Positions 7,838 through 17,476 of a DNA stretch of 64,000 nt are shown piece by piece (positions within the stretch are counted from its first letter, which is position 1; every line of letters begins with the position of its first letter). A program made the position numbers and the translations under genes. Location of the stretch: the NCBI GenBank assembly GCA_964398365.1, contig CAYNMC010000037.1, forward strand, positions 19,115-83,114. The letters are read 5' to 3'. The DNA comes from CAYNMC01 sp964398365. GTDB taxonomy: Bacteria > Patescibacteriota > Microgenomatia > UBA1400 > CAYNMC01. The notes beneath the pieces were generated by a model. That model saw nothing but the letters and a program-made list of their open reading frames with translations, was not told where the DNA came from and made no database searches.

Positions 7838-10117
7838 ATGTTAAAGTATAAATTTATTAAAAATTTTCAAGAAATTAACAAAGATGATCTTCCAAGTGTA
7901 GGCGGTAAAGGTGCAAACTTAGGCGAGTTGACCGGTTGTGGTCTCCCAGTACCGCCGGGTTTTGTCTTGACCGCTCAAGCCTATTTTTATTTCCTTAAGG
8001 TTAACCAGCTTAAAGAAAAAATTGCGCAAATTTTAAAGCTAGCGGATAAGAACGACCCCAATTCTTTTCAAAGAGTTTCCCGAGCCGTTCAAAAATTGAT
8101 TTTGGCCGCGCCCGTACCCAAGACGATTGCCAAAGAAGTTTTTATCGCCTACGAACAATTGGTTGGTCTTTTTAATAAAACCCCGGTGGCTGTGCGTTCT
8201 TCGGCCACGGCAGAAGATCTGCCAGGAGCTTCTTTTGCCGGCCAGCAAGCCAGTTATTTAAATGTGGTCGGTGAGGCGACTCTCCTTCAGAAAATGAAAC
8301 ATTGTTGGGCTTCACTTTTTACGCCGCGGGCTATTTTTTATCGCCAAGAGAAAGGTTTTAATCACCTTAAAACCGGTTTGGCCGTGATTGTTCAAAAGAT
8401 GATTGAAGCTGAAGTTTCCGGCGTGATGTTTACCGCTGATCCCCTGAATCAGCAAAAACGGCTTTTGGTAATTGAAGCTATTTGGGGATTAGGCGAATTT
8501 CTGGTTCAGGGAACAGTAACACCTGATCATTATGAAGTAGATAGGCTGACTTTAAAAATTAAAAAGAAAGTGATTGCGAAACAGTCAATAAAATTAGCAA
8601 AAAAAGCCCAGCAGACTCTTGAGGTTAAAGTGCCGGCTAAAGAACAAGAAAAACAAAAACTTCCTGACAAATTAATTCTTGAATTGAGTCGTTTGGGAAA
8701 AAAAGTTCACCAGCATTATTTTTTCCCCCAGGATATTGAATGGGCCGTAAGCAGAGGTAAAATTTATCTTCTTCAAGCTAGACCAATCACCACCTTGGTG
8801 AACCCAAAAATTCCCCCCAAAGAAGTAGTCCCAAAAACTCAACTTAAACTGCTGGTTAAAGGCGATCCGGCTTCACCGGGTATTGGCACAGGTTACGCCA
8901 GAATTATTAGTTCTGTAAAAGAGATCGGCAAACTTAAACGCGGTGAAGTTTTGGTAACCGAAATGACGACGCCGGATTTTGTGCCGGCCATGAAAAAAGT
9001 GGCCGCCATCGTTACGGATCGCGGCGGTCAAACTTCACATGCGGCAATTGTTTCCCGCGAGTTAGGTTTGCCGTGTGTCGTCGGTACAAACAAAGGAACC
9101 AAAGTGCTTAAAACTGGCCAGGTAGTAACGGTTAACGGGAAAACAGGCGAGGTCTTTGCCGGCGGCTTTCTTAACGCTCAGGCTGGTTTTGCCAATAATT
9201 TTTCTTATTCGCTGCCAAAAACTGGCTCCTTTCAGACGCGCACCAAACTTTATGTGAATCTAGCTGAGCCTGAACTGGCAGAAAAAGTAGCCGCTGAAGA
9301 TGTTGACGGCGTGGGTTTACTGCGGGCAGAGTTTATGATTGCCGCCATTGGCACTCATCCCCGCAAGCTCATCGATGAAGGCCAAAGTCAAGTTTTTATT
9401 GACCGGCTTACTGAAGGTTTAACTAAGTTTTGTAAGGCTTTTTATCCGCGCCCGGTAGTTTATCGGACAACTGATTTTAAGACTTCGGAATATGCCAATC
9501 TTAAGGGAGGCAAAGCCTACGAACCCAAAGAAGCGAATCCCCTGCTTGGCTATCGAGGAGCTTTTCGTTATGTTGCCGATGAACAAGTTTTTGCCTTGGA
9601 GCTTAAAGCCATAAAATTTGTACGACACAAACTCAAATTAGATAATTTATGGTTGATGATTCCTTTTGTAAGAACGGTCAAGGAATTGAGTAAAGTTAAA
9701 CAGATTATTAAAAAACACGGCTTAGAAAGAAACCATAATTTTAAACTTTGGATGATGGTTGAAATTCCGTCAAACGTAATTTTACTCGATGATTTTTTAG
9801 CGGTAGGCATTGACGGCGTTTCGATTGGCAGCAATGATTTAACCATGCTTATTTTGGGGCTGGATAGAGACAATGAAACGGTGGCTGCCGAATTTGACGA
9901 AAGAAATGAGGCAGTTTTGTGGGCTTTAGAAAAAGTGATTAAAGGTTGTCAAAAACACCGAGTTTCAAGTTCTATTTGTGGCCAGGCTCCAAGTCAATAT
10001 CCGGATCTGGTAAAAAAATTAATTAATTGGGGAATTACCAGCATTTCGGTAAATCCCGACGTGCTTAGCTATGGAAGAAAAATGATTTACGAAGCTGAGA
10101 AAAATCTGTTTAAATAA
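7838..10117 (+). CDS. ppsA: Phosphoenolpyruvate synthase (pyruvate, water dikinase)
   Basis: PpsA converts pyruvate + ATP to PEP + AMP + Pi through a phosphohistidine swivelling domain. Domains in order are an N-terminal ATP-grasp/PPDK domain (GGKGANLGEL, AVRSSATAEDLPGASFAGQQ, VQKMIEAEVSGVMFTADP), the phosphohistidine domain (DRGGQTSHAAIVSREL, catalytic His401), and the C-terminal PEP/pyruvate TIM barrel (DGVGLLRAEFM, SIGSNDLTMLILGLDRDN, SICGQAPS with the catalytic Cys). Length 759 is normal. It sits 9 bp after the isomerase and 2 bp before enolase, so PEP made here can go directly to enolase for gluconeogenesis; in these fermenters it may also run toward pyruvate. Confidence 0.95.
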   Translation: MLKYKFIKNFQEINKDDLPSVGGKGANLGELTGCGLPVPPGFVLTAQAYFYFLKVNQLKEKIAQILKLADKNDPNSFQRVSRAVQKLILAAPVPKTIAKEVFIAYEQLVGLFNKTPVAVRSSATAEDLPGASFAGQQASYLNVVGEATLLQKMKHCWASLFTPRAIFYRQEKGFNHLKTGLAVIVQKMIEAEVSGVMFTADPLNQQKRLLVIEAIWGLGEFLVQGTVTPDHYEVDRLTLKIKKKVIAKQSIKLAKKAQQTLEVKVPAKEQEKQKLPDKLILELSRLGKKVHQHYFFPQDIEWAVSRGKIYLLQARPITTLVNPKIPPKEVVPKTQLKLLVKGDPASPGIGTGYARIISSVKEIGKLKRGEVLVTEMTTPDFVPAMKKVAAIVTDRGGQTSHAAIVSRELGLPCVVGTNKGTKVLKTGQVVTVNGKTGEVFAGGFLNAQAGFANNFSYSLPKTGSFQTRTKLYVNLAEPELAEKVAAEDVDGVGLLRAEFMIAAIGTHPRKLIDEGQSQVFIDRLTEGLTKFCKAFYPRPVVYRTTDFKTSEYANLKGGKAYEPKEANPLLGYRGAFRYVADEQVFALELKAIKFVRHKLKLDNLWLMIPFVRTVKELSKVKQIIKKHGLERNHNFKLWMMVEIPSNVILLDDFLAVGIDGVSIGSNDLTMLILGLDRDNETVAAEFDERNEAVLWALEKVIKGCQKHRVSSSICGQAPSQYPDLVKKLINWGITSISVNPDVLSYGRKMIYEAEKNLFK

Positions 10118-10119
10118 AG

Positions 10120-11391
10120 ATGGCACAAATTAAACACATTACCGCTCGGGAGATTCTTGATAGTCGTGGTTTTCCGACCTTAGAAACCACGGTTTATCTT
10201 GAGGGTGGTTATTGGGGTACGGCTTCGGTGCCTTCGGGTTCTTCTTTGGGTGGTTACGAAGCCGTGGAATTAAGAGATAAGGATATGGAGCGTTTCAAGG
10301 GTATGGGAGTTTTAAAAGCCATCGACATTATCCAGAAAACCATCACTCCTGCCCTAATCGGTCAGGAAGCCAGCTTTCAAGGTAAAATTGACGAAATTCT
10401 TTTAAGTCTGGATGGTACAGAAAAAAAAGAAAAGTTAGGTGCCAATACCTTAATTTCCGTCTCCACCGCAGTTTTAAAGGCCAGTGCCCAATCTTTTAAT
10501 CTTCCTGTCTATGCTTACTTATGGCAAAAATATAAATTAATTAAGCAACCCCTCAGATTGCCTACCCCTTGTTTTAATTTGATCAACGGCGGTAAACATG
10601 GCATTGGTAATTTAGATTTTCAAGAGTATCATCTGGTGCCCACCTCTCGTTTTAGTTTTAAACAGGCATTAGAAGTCGGCGTGGAGGTTTATCAGGCGCT
10701 TAAGAAAACTTTAATTTTTAGGAATTTGGTTCACTCGGTGGGTGACGATGGTGGTTTTACCCCCAACCTTTTTACCAATCTTGATGCCGTGGAAATTATC
10801 AGAGAGGCGATTGCAGATACACGTTATAAATTTAATATTGACGTTTTTTTAGGTTTGGACGTTGCGGCCAATCAGTTTTATCAGGGAGGCAAATATTTTA
10901 TTAAAGATCGCGCCCAAGCTTTTTCTCCTGAAGAATTTTTTAATTATTATCAGGACTTAACGCGCCAATATCATACTTTGCTTTTAGAAGATCCCTTTTT
11001 TGAAGACGACTGGGAAAGCTGGCAAAACATTACCGAATTGTTGGGCAAGAAAACCGTGATTGTTGGCGATGATCTTTTATGCACCAACCTTAAACGCCTG
11101 CAAAAAGCTATTAAGTTGAAAGCCTGCAATGGCGTGATTATCAAACCTTTACAGGTGGGCACGATTACGGAAATGATGGCCGTAGTTAAGGCTGCCAAAG
11201 ATGCATCTTGGCAGTTGATAGTTTCCCAACGCGGCAGTGAAACCAACGATGATTTTATTGCTGATTTAGCCATGGGTATCGGTGCCCAGTTTACAAAATT
11301 TGGTGCGCCGGCTAGAGGCGAACGAGTAAGTAAATATAATCGACTTTTAGCGATTGAAGCAGAAATTCAACGCAGACCACCACAATTATGA
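10120..11391 (+). CDS. eno: Enolase-family protein with altered active-site residues
   Basis: Enolase interconverts 2-phosphoglycerate and PEP. Length (423) and overall layout match: EILDSRGFPTLET, the mobile loop PSGSSLGGYEAVE, Mg ligands Asp247, Glu290 and Asp317 (GLDVAA, LLEDPF, IVGDD), Lys342 (IIKPLQVGT), His160 and Glu169. Two catalytic positions differ from the yeast/E. coli consensus. VGDEGG is VGDDGG (Asp210 for yeast Glu211), and SHRSGE is SQRGSE (Gln370 for His373). It overlaps iPGM by 4 bp and follows ppsA, so the genomic role is clearly enolase. Either the enzyme tolerates these changes or it is a specialised paralog; a second enolase outside the window would settle this. Confidence 0.85.
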   Translation: MAQIKHITAREILDSRGFPTLETTVYLEGGYWGTASVPSGSSLGGYEAVELRDKDMERFKGMGVLKAIDIIQKTITPALIGQEASFQGKIDEILLSLDGTEKKEKLGANTLISVSTAVLKASAQSFNLPVYAYLWQKYKLIKQPLRLPTPCFNLINGGKHGIGNLDFQEYHLVPTSRFSFKQALEVGVEVYQALKKTLIFRNLVHSVGDDGGFTPNLFTNLDAVEIIREAIADTRYKFNIDVFLGLDVAANQFYQGGKYFIKDRAQAFSPEEFFNYYQDLTRQYHTLLLEDPFFEDDWESWQNITELLGKKTVIVGDDLLCTNLKRLQKAIKLKACNGVIIKPLQVGTITEMMAVVKAAKDASWQLIVSQRGSETNDDFIADLAMGIGAQFTKFGAPARGERVSKYNRLLAIEAEIQRRPPQL

Positions 11392-13025
11392 ATCAGTCTT
11401 CCCCTTTATTGGTATTGCTTGTTTTGGATGGTTGGGGAATAGCTCCTGCTGGGCCCGGGAATGCGATTGCCTTGGCACATAAACCCAATCTCGATTATTT
11501 TTGGCAGAAATATCCCCATACCCAGCTGGCAGCCGCCGGTGAGGCGGTTGGTTTGCCCAAAGGCTGTGAGGGAAATTCTGAAACAGGTCACCTCAATTTA
11601 GGAGCAGGGAGAATTGTTTATCAAGATTTACCCCGAATTAATTTAGCCATTGCCGATGGCTCCTTTTTTGAAAATCCTGCCTTTCTTAAAGTCTGTAACC
11701 ATGTTAAAAAGCAAGGAACGACTCTACATTTATTGGGATTGATTGGCGCCGGCGGCGTTCATGCTAACAATGAGCATCTTTTTGCGCTTTTGCAATTGGC
11801 AAAAATTCAGGGTTTAAAAAACGTTATTTTGCACCTCTTTACTGACGGTCGTGACTCACCACCAACCTCTGCCCTGATTTATATTCATGAAGTTTTAAAG
11901 AAAATAGAGGAATTTAAAGTCGGCCAAATTGGTACCCTCATGGGTCGTTACTGGGCAATGGACAGAGATAACCGCTGGAGTCGCACCGAAAAAGCCTATC
12001 TTGCCTTAACCGAAGGCAAGGGTCATTTTGCTTATTCGGCTGAAGAAGGTTTACAGCGCGCCTACGAAGGCGGCGAAACTGACGAGTTTATTTCGCCGAT
12101 TGTGATTGTTGACCAAAGTAAAATTCCGGTAGGTTTGGTAAAAAATAATGACGGCGTGATCTTTTATAATTTCCGGGTTGACCGGCCGCGCCAGTTAACC
12201 AAAGCTTTCGTTTTAAAAAATTTTGCCGCCGAGGCCTCTAAAAGAGCCTTTGATCCTTATTTTGAAAAATATTTGGGACCGGAAGCGCGCAAACAATGGC
12301 AAATCCAAGAGCCGGTTTTTCAACGCCGCCTTTTCCTACCGGATCTCTTTTTTGTGACGATGACCGAATATGAAAAAAATTTGCCAGTCAAAGCAGTTGC
12401 CTTTCCGCCTCAAAAATTAAACCTTCCTTTGGCCGAGGTATTTTCAGAAAAGGGCTTAAGCCAGCTCCATCTTGCCGAAACCGAAAAAGAACGCTTTGTC
12501 ACCTACTATTTTAACGGTTTTCATGACCAACCTTTTCCCAAAGAAGAATGGCTGACGGTACCTTCTCAACTGGTAGTCACTTATGATTTAAAACCAGAAA
12601 TGTCGGCTCGCGAACTCACCCAAGTAGCCCTCGAAAAAATCAAAAGTCAAAGTTATAATTTTATTTTGATTAACTTTGCCAATCCGGATATGGTGGCTCA
12701 TACGGCTAAGCTTTCTGCCTGTATTAAAGCCATTGAGGTGGTTGATGAATGTGTAGGTAAAATTGTTGAAGCGGTGCTGGCGTTAAAGGGCACTGTTATC
12801 ATTACCGCAGATCACGGCAATGCCGAGGAACTGCTTAATCAACTTTCAGGCGAAATAGACACCCAGCATTCAGCCAATAACGTTCCCTTTATTTTGATTA
12901 ACAACTTAGCAGAAACCTACCCCTTAAATCTTCCCAAAGGTATTTTAGGCGATGTTGCGCCCACAATTTTAAAAATTTTGCGTATTCCCAAACCAGCAGT
13001 TATGACAGCCCAAAGTCTTGTATAA
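11388..13025 (+). CDS. gpmI: 2,3-bisphosphoglycerate-independent phosphoglycerate mutase
   Basis: iPGM interconverts 3- and 2-phosphoglycerate with two Mn ions and a phosphoserine. The alkaline-phosphatase-like fold is clear: VLDGWGIAP with the first Asp, GNSETGHLNLGAGR (Ser64), the transferase insert with FTDGRDSPP and GRYWAMDRDNRWSR, and the metal loops NFANPDMVAHTA and ITADHGNAEEL. The final His is in DTQHSANNVPF. At 545 residues it is slightly longer than the usual 510-515, mostly in the middle of the transferase part. It overlaps enolase by ATGA, so the two consecutive steps are translationally coupled. Confidence 0.95.
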   Translation: MNQSSPLLVLLVLDGWGIAPAGPGNAIALAHKPNLDYFWQKYPHTQLAAAGEAVGLPKGCEGNSETGHLNLGAGRIVYQDLPRINLAIADGSFFENPAFLKVCNHVKKQGTTLHLLGLIGAGGVHANNEHLFALLQLAKIQGLKNVILHLFTDGRDSPPTSALIYIHEVLKKIEEFKVGQIGTLMGRYWAMDRDNRWSRTEKAYLALTEGKGHFAYSAEEGLQRAYEGGETDEFISPIVIVDQSKIPVGLVKNNDGVIFYNFRVDRPRQLTKAFVLKNFAAEASKRAFDPYFEKYLGPEARKQWQIQEPVFQRRLFLPDLFFVTMTEYEKNLPVKAVAFPPQKLNLPLAEVFSEKGLSQLHLAETEKERFVTYYFNGFHDQPFPKEEWLTVPSQLVVTYDLKPEMSARELTQVALEKIKSQSYNFILINFANPDMVAHTAKLSACIKAIEVVDECVGKIVEAVLALKGTVIITADHGNAEELLNQLSGEIDTQHSANNVPFILINNLAETYPLNLPKGILGDVAPTILKILRIPKPAVMTAQSLV

Positions 13026-13044
13026 TAAGAAAAGATAAAAAATT

Positions 13045-13968
13045 ATGAAAATTTTGGTCATCGGCAGTGCTACCATTGATTTAATTTTTAGAGGTTCGAT
13101 TTTCCGTCAACGCCGACTCAAAAATCGTTTATCTTTAGCCTATGGGGGTAAATATACTGTGGAAGAGCTTTATCAATTTTTTGGCGGTGGTGCCGCCAAT
13201 GCCAGTATTTCTTTGAAAAGACAAGGACACGAAGTTTGGTTGTGGGCTAAAATCGCCACTGATACTTTTGGCAAGATGATTTATCAAAATCTGCACCAAG
13301 AAAAGGTAAACCTCGAACTGGTTGATCGCCAACTTGAAAAAAGTCCTCTTTCAGCAATTCTTTTGGATGAAGAAGGTTACCGCACGATTATTAATTATCG
13401 TTCTTCAGCCGATCAGCTTAATTTTACAAAGAAGGTGGCAAAAATGCTAGGAAATTTTGACTGGTTGGCTTTGTTTAGTCTGCCTTATTGGCCAAAGAAA
13501 GAAAAACTGGCGGTTTTGCGGCGGGCTAAGGCATCAGGCCTTAAAATTTTTCTTTCTTTACACGGCAATGAATATCGTAAAGGTTTAAAGTGGCTGAAAG
13601 ATTATTTTTCTTTATGTGATATCCTTGATTTAAACATTTATGAATTAGCAACGGTCTTAAAGAAAAAACCGGAAGTAATTGAGCCAGCCAAGGAAAATTT
13701 TGCAAAAATTTTAGGGATCCCCATCGTCTTGGTGACCCATGATCAAAAAGGCAGTTACTTTTATTCACCAACCCTCTCTTTCTGGCAGAGTCCACTTAAG
13801 GCTAAAAGAGTCGATACTACCGGAGCAGGTGATGCTTTCTCGGCAGGTTTTTTAGGCAAATATTTAAAAACCGGTAATCCTAAAAAAGCAATGGCCTTTG
13901 CCGCTCAAAATGCCAAAGCGGAAATTGAGGTTTTGGGCGCGCAAACGGGTTTACTTTATGATCAATAA
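13045..13968 (+). CDS. PfkB-family carbohydrate/nucleoside kinase
   Basis: This 307-residue ribokinase-fold kinase phosphorylates a sugar or nucleoside with ATP. It has the N-terminal substrate signature FFGGGAANASISLKRQGHEV and the C-terminal anion-hole/catalytic signature VDTTGAGDAFSAGFLGKYL, where the Asp of GAGD is the catalytic base. Family members of this size include 6-phosphofructokinase type 2, ribokinase and adenosine kinase; the sequence alone does not fix the substrate. Its place between phosphoglycerate mutase and acetyl-CoA synthetase favours a sugar-phosphate or ribose/nucleoside entry role. Its end overlaps the start of the next gene by 11 bp. Confidence 0.88.
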   Translation: MKILVIGSATIDLIFRGSIFRQRRLKNRLSLAYGGKYTVEELYQFFGGGAANASISLKRQGHEVWLWAKIATDTFGKMIYQNLHQEKVNLELVDRQLEKSPLSAILLDEEGYRTIINYRSSADQLNFTKKVAKMLGNFDWLALFSLPYWPKKEKLAVLRRAKASGLKIFLSLHGNEYRKGLKWLKDYFSLCDILDLNIYELATVLKKKPEVIEPAKENFAKILGIPIVLVTHDQKGSYFYSPTLSFWQSPLKAKRVDTTGAGDAFSAGFLGKYLKTGNPKKAMAFAAQNAKAEIEVLGAQTGLLYDQ

Positions 13969-15751
13969 GAAAAATAAAATTGTAAGGGATTTACCTTTCA
14001 AACCCAATTTAGTTGATTACGAGCAAACTTATAAAAAATTTAAATGGACAGAAGCGAAAAAAGCAATTGATTATTTTGCCGACGGCAGCCTAAATGCTGC
14101 CTATGTGGCGGTAGACAAAAATGCGGCAAACTTTCGAAAAAACAAAATTGCCCTTTATTGGGAATCAGAAACCGGTGAAAAAGAAAAATATACTTTTTTA
14201 CAGCTTTCTTTAATTTCTAATCAGGTAGCCAATCTGTTAAAAAAACTAGGGATTAAAAGAAAAGAAAGAGTTTTTATTTTCCTAACCAGAGTTCCAGAAC
14301 TTTATTTTTCCTTTTTAGGAATTCTCAAGACTGGAGCTATTGCCGGCACTCTTTTTGCGGCTTTCGGCCCCCAAGCCTTAAAGGATAGACTGCAAAATTC
14401 CGCTGCCAAAATTTTAATTACCGACCCTCAGCTTTATCCGCGAATTTTAAAAATCCAAAAAGCCTTACCGTCCTTAAAAAAAATTATTTTAATTGATGCT
14501 TGGAATCGGAAAAACTTTGTAAAAGGTCAAAAATTAATCATTAAAAAAAGCCAACCAAAGACTTTGTGGTTTTATGAGAATTTAAGCAAAGAAGCAGTTA
14601 AGTTTAAAATTGCCCGCACGAGAGAAACCGAGGAAGCTTTTATGCTCTACACTTCGGGGACTACTGGCAAACCCAAAGGCGTAGTTCATTTACACCGCGC
14701 GGTGATTCATGAATGTTTTACGGCAAAATGGGTCTTAGATTTAAAAGACGAAGATGTTTACTGGTGTACGGCTGATCCCGGTTGGGTTACCGGCATCGCC
14801 TATGAAATTTTAGGCTCTTGGGCAGCTGGAGCTTCGACCCTTGTTTATGAAGGACGTTTTGAACCCGCTCGTTGGTATCAATTGATTAACGATTATCGGG
14901 TGAACGTCTGGTATACGGCGCCAACCGCCATTAGGATGTTGGCAGCGGCTGGGTTTGAACTGGTGAAAAAATATGATTTTTCTTGCTTGCGTCACCTTGC
15001 TTCGGTAGGTGAACCTTTAAATCCGGAAGCGGTTTTGTGGGGATTAAAAGCCTTTGGTATTCCCTTTTACGATAATTACTGGCAAACGGAAACCGGGGGG
15101 ATTGTCATTGCCAACTATCCTTGTTTACCGATCAAACCGGGTTCCATGGGTAAACCTGTGCCAGGTATCAAAGCCGCCATCGTTGATTCTCAGGGTAAAA
15201 GACTATCTTGCGGCAAAATTGGCAATCTTGCCTTAAAACCCGGCTGGCCAGCAATGATGGCTAAAATTTGGCAACGGCCCAAAAAATACCAAAGTTATTT
15301 TAAAAACGGCTGGTATTTTACCGGTGATTTGGCTTTTGAAGATAAAGAAGGTTACTTCTGGTTTGTGGGTCGGGCTGACGATGTTATCAAAACCGCAGGC
15401 GAAAGAGTTGGCCCTTTTGAGGTTGAATCTGCGCTGATTGCTTATCCGGGTGTCATTGAGGCTGCGGTAATCGGCAAACCGGATCCTTTGCGAGGCGAGA
15501 TTATTAAAGCTTTTGTGGTTTTGGATAAACAACAGAAGGAATTGATTAAAAGTAAACAGGGGAAAGAAAATTTAGCGCTTCGTTTGCAGCAGTTTGTGAA
15601 AAAGGAATTAGCGGGACATGCTTACCCGCGCGAAATAGAATTTGTGGAGAAACTACCCAAAACGCGTTCAGGTAAAATCTTAAGAAGAGTGCTGAAAGCT
15701 CAAGAGTTAGGTTTGCCTGTAGGTGACTTATCAACCTTAGAAGAATATTAG
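13958..15751 (+). CDS. acs: Acetyl-CoA synthetase (AMP-forming)-like enzyme
   Basis: The ANL-family ligase joins acetate (or a short acid) to CoA through an acyl-AMP. Motifs in order are the P-loop YTSGTTGKPKGVVH, the Acs-type Trp-containing segment CTADPGWVTGIAYEI, YWQTETGG, the hinge region YFTGDLAFEDKEGYFWFVGRADDVIK and the C-terminal lysine loop PKTRSGKILRR. The ATG at 13958 overlaps the PfkB stop and gives 597 residues; an upstream in-frame ATG at 13898 would lie inside pfkB and is unlikely. It is shorter than E. coli Acs (652) at the N-terminus. Directly upstream of korAB, it probably interconverts acetate and acetyl-CoA around the pyruvate oxidoreductase. Confidence 0.88.
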   Translation: MINKKNKIVRDLPFKPNLVDYEQTYKKFKWTEAKKAIDYFADGSLNAAYVAVDKNAANFRKNKIALYWESETGEKEKYTFLQLSLISNQVANLLKKLGIKRKERVFIFLTRVPELYFSFLGILKTGAIAGTLFAAFGPQALKDRLQNSAAKILITDPQLYPRILKIQKALPSLKKIILIDAWNRKNFVKGQKLIIKKSQPKTLWFYENLSKEAVKFKIARTRETEEAFMLYTSGTTGKPKGVVHLHRAVIHECFTAKWVLDLKDEDVYWCTADPGWVTGIAYEILGSWAAGASTLVYEGRFEPARWYQLINDYRVNVWYTAPTAIRMLAAAGFELVKKYDFSCLRHLASVGEPLNPEAVLWGLKAFGIPFYDNYWQTETGGIVIANYPCLPIKPGSMGKPVPGIKAAIVDSQGKRLSCGKIGNLALKPGWPAMMAKIWQRPKKYQSYFKNGWYFTGDLAFEDKEGYFWFVGRADDVIKTAGERVGPFEVESALIAYPGVIEAAVIGKPDPLRGEIIKAFVVLDKQQKELIKSKQGKENLALRLQQFVKKELAGHAYPREIEFVEKLPKTRSGKILRRVLKAQELGLPVGDLSTLEEY

Positions 15752-15754
15752 TTT

Positions 15755-17476
15755 ATGAAAGATTCAATCAACATCAAAATTGCCGGTAAAGCCGGCGAAG
15801 GCATCAAATCAGTAGGTTTGATCCTTTCAAAAACCTTAATGAAAGCGGGTTTTTGGACCTTTGACTATATCGAGTATCCTTCGCTTATTCGTGGTGGTCA
15901 CAATACTTATCAGGTTCATGCTGCCGGTAAACCAGTGTATTCTCAGGTAAAAAACCTTGATTTATTGATTGCTTTAGATGAAGAAAGCCTTCGCTGTCAT
16001 CAGCCGGAATTAACCAACACCTCACTGGTTATTTATGATTCGGAAAAAATTAAACTCGAATTTTTAGGAAAACTTACGGGTGTTTATCTAGCCATTCCCC
16101 TGCAGCAGTTAACCAAGGAAAGCGGCGGTCTGCCTGTCATGGCCAATAATACCGCTTTGGGGGCCGTTATTTTTCTTTTGGGAATCGAGCTTCAAATTCT
16201 CAAAGAGGTTATTGCGCAAATTTTTGCTGATAAAGAACCAAGGGTTATTCAAGAAAATCAAAAAGTAGTTGAAGCAGGTTTTGCCTTTGCTCAAGAGAAA
16301 TTTTCTGATAAAAAAATAGCTTTGGTTCAACCCCAAATCAAGGAGGCAAAAATTTTAATTTCAGGCAATGAAGCGGTTGCCTTAGGGGCTATCAGCGCCG
16401 GCATGAAGTTTTATGCCGCCTATCCGATGACACCCACTACGAGCATTCTTCATTATTTAGCGAGTAAAGCCAAAGCTTATCAGTTGCTGGTAAAACACGC
16501 CGAAGATGAAATCTCTGTCATCAACATGGCAGTGGGAGCGGCTTTTGCGGGCGTAAGAAGCATGGTGGCGACTTCTGGTGGCGGTTTTTGTCTCATGACC
16601 GAAACTTTAGGTATGAGCGGGATGATGGAGTTGCCCATTGTGGTGGTTGAAGGCATGCGAAGTGGTCCTTCCACTGGCATGCCGACATGGAGTGATCAAG
16701 CTGATTTGAAGTTTGTGATTAACGCCTCTCATGGAGAATTTCCCCGTTTGGTTTTGAGCCCCGGTGATATTGAGGAATGTTTTTATTTAACGCGTCAGGC
16801 TTTTTATTTCAGCGAAAAATACCAATTACCGGTCATTATTTTAATTGATAAATATCTGGCAGAAAGTTTAACCACGATCAAGGCACCAGCCGGCGTTTGG
16901 CAAAATTCAAGATATTCGTTTGCAAACCAACCGATAGGCAAAAACTTCAAGCGTTATTTAAACAGCGAAAACGGTATTTCTTTTCGTTCTTTACCAGGTT
17001 GGCCTGATGGCGAACATCTCGCTAACAGCTACGAACATGATGAATCTGGTTTTGCTACCGAAACAATCGAGATGCGAAAATTAATGGTCGAGAAGAGATT
17101 AAGGAAATTTGAAACTTTGCGTCAGGAAACTGAGGATTTAAAACCCTTTCAGACTGGCAATGGTAAAAAAATTGGCCTGATATCTTGGGGCAGCAACAAA
17201 GGACCAATTTTGGAAGCCCTGGCAAATCTTAAAGAAAAAGCCTCCGAAATTAACTTTTTAAATCTTAATCTGCTTTGGCCTTTCCCCAAAAAGGCGCTTG
17301 CGGAATTTACCAAAGACAAGGAGATTTTGCTTGTTTTAGAGGTCAACGCTACCGGCCAACTCGTTAGCCTCATAAGAGAACAACTCGGCCTTGAAATTAA
17401 GCATAACTTTTTGAAATATGACGGCCGGCCGTTTTATCCCGAAGAAATTGTTGATTATTTGCATAAATTCTTATGA
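15755..17476 (+). CDS. korA: 2-oxoacid:ferredoxin oxidoreductase, fused gamma-alpha subunit
   Basis: This subunit pairs with KorB to decarboxylate a 2-oxoacid (pyruvate or 2-oxoglutarate) to acyl-CoA with ferredoxin reduction. Residues 1-190 form the gamma domain (KAGEGIKSVGLILSKTL, YPSLIRGGHNTYQV). Residues about 205-570 form the alpha domain, with the substrate/TPP motif YPMTPTTSILHYLA and KHAEDEISVINMAVGAAFAG, ATSGGGFCLMTE, and EGMRSGPSTGMPTWSDQADL. The fused gamma-alpha order is typical of the two-subunit KorAB class. It overlaps korB by 4 bp. No delta (ferredoxin) subunit is nearby, so electrons must leave to a separate ferredoxin. Substrate specificity is not resolved by sequence. Confidence 0.92.
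   Translation: MKDSINIKIAGKAGEGIKSVGLILSKTLMKAGFWTFDYIEYPSLIRGGHNTYQVHAAGKPVYSQVKNLDLLIALDEESLRCHQPELTNTSLVIYDSEKIKLEFLGKLTGVYLAIPLQQLTKESGGLPVMANNTALGAVIFLLGIELQILKEVIAQIFADKEPRVIQENQKVVEAGFAFAQEKFSDKKIALVQPQIKEAKILISGNEAVALGAISAGMKFYAAYPMTPTTSILHYLASKAKAYQLLVKHAEDEISVINMAVGAAFAGVRSMVATSGGGFCLMTETLGMSGMMELPIVVVEGMRSGPSTGMPTWSDQADLKFVINASHGEFPRLVLSPGDIEECFYLTRQAFYFSEKYQLPVIILIDKYLAESLTTIKAPAGVWQNSRYSFANQPIGKNFKRYLNSENGISFRSLPGWPDGEHLANSYEHDESGFATETIEMRKLMVEKRLRKFETLRQETEDLKPFQTGNGKKIGLISWGSNKGPILEALANLKEKASEINFLNLNLLWPFPKKALAEFTKDKEILLVLEVNATGQLVSLIREQLGLEIKHNFLKYDGRPFYPEEIVDYLHKFL

Noticed and set aside
13898..13957. Earlier start of the acetyl-CoA synthetase
   Set aside because: It lies wholly within the conserved end of the PfkB gene; the ATG at 13958 fits the overlap style of this operon.
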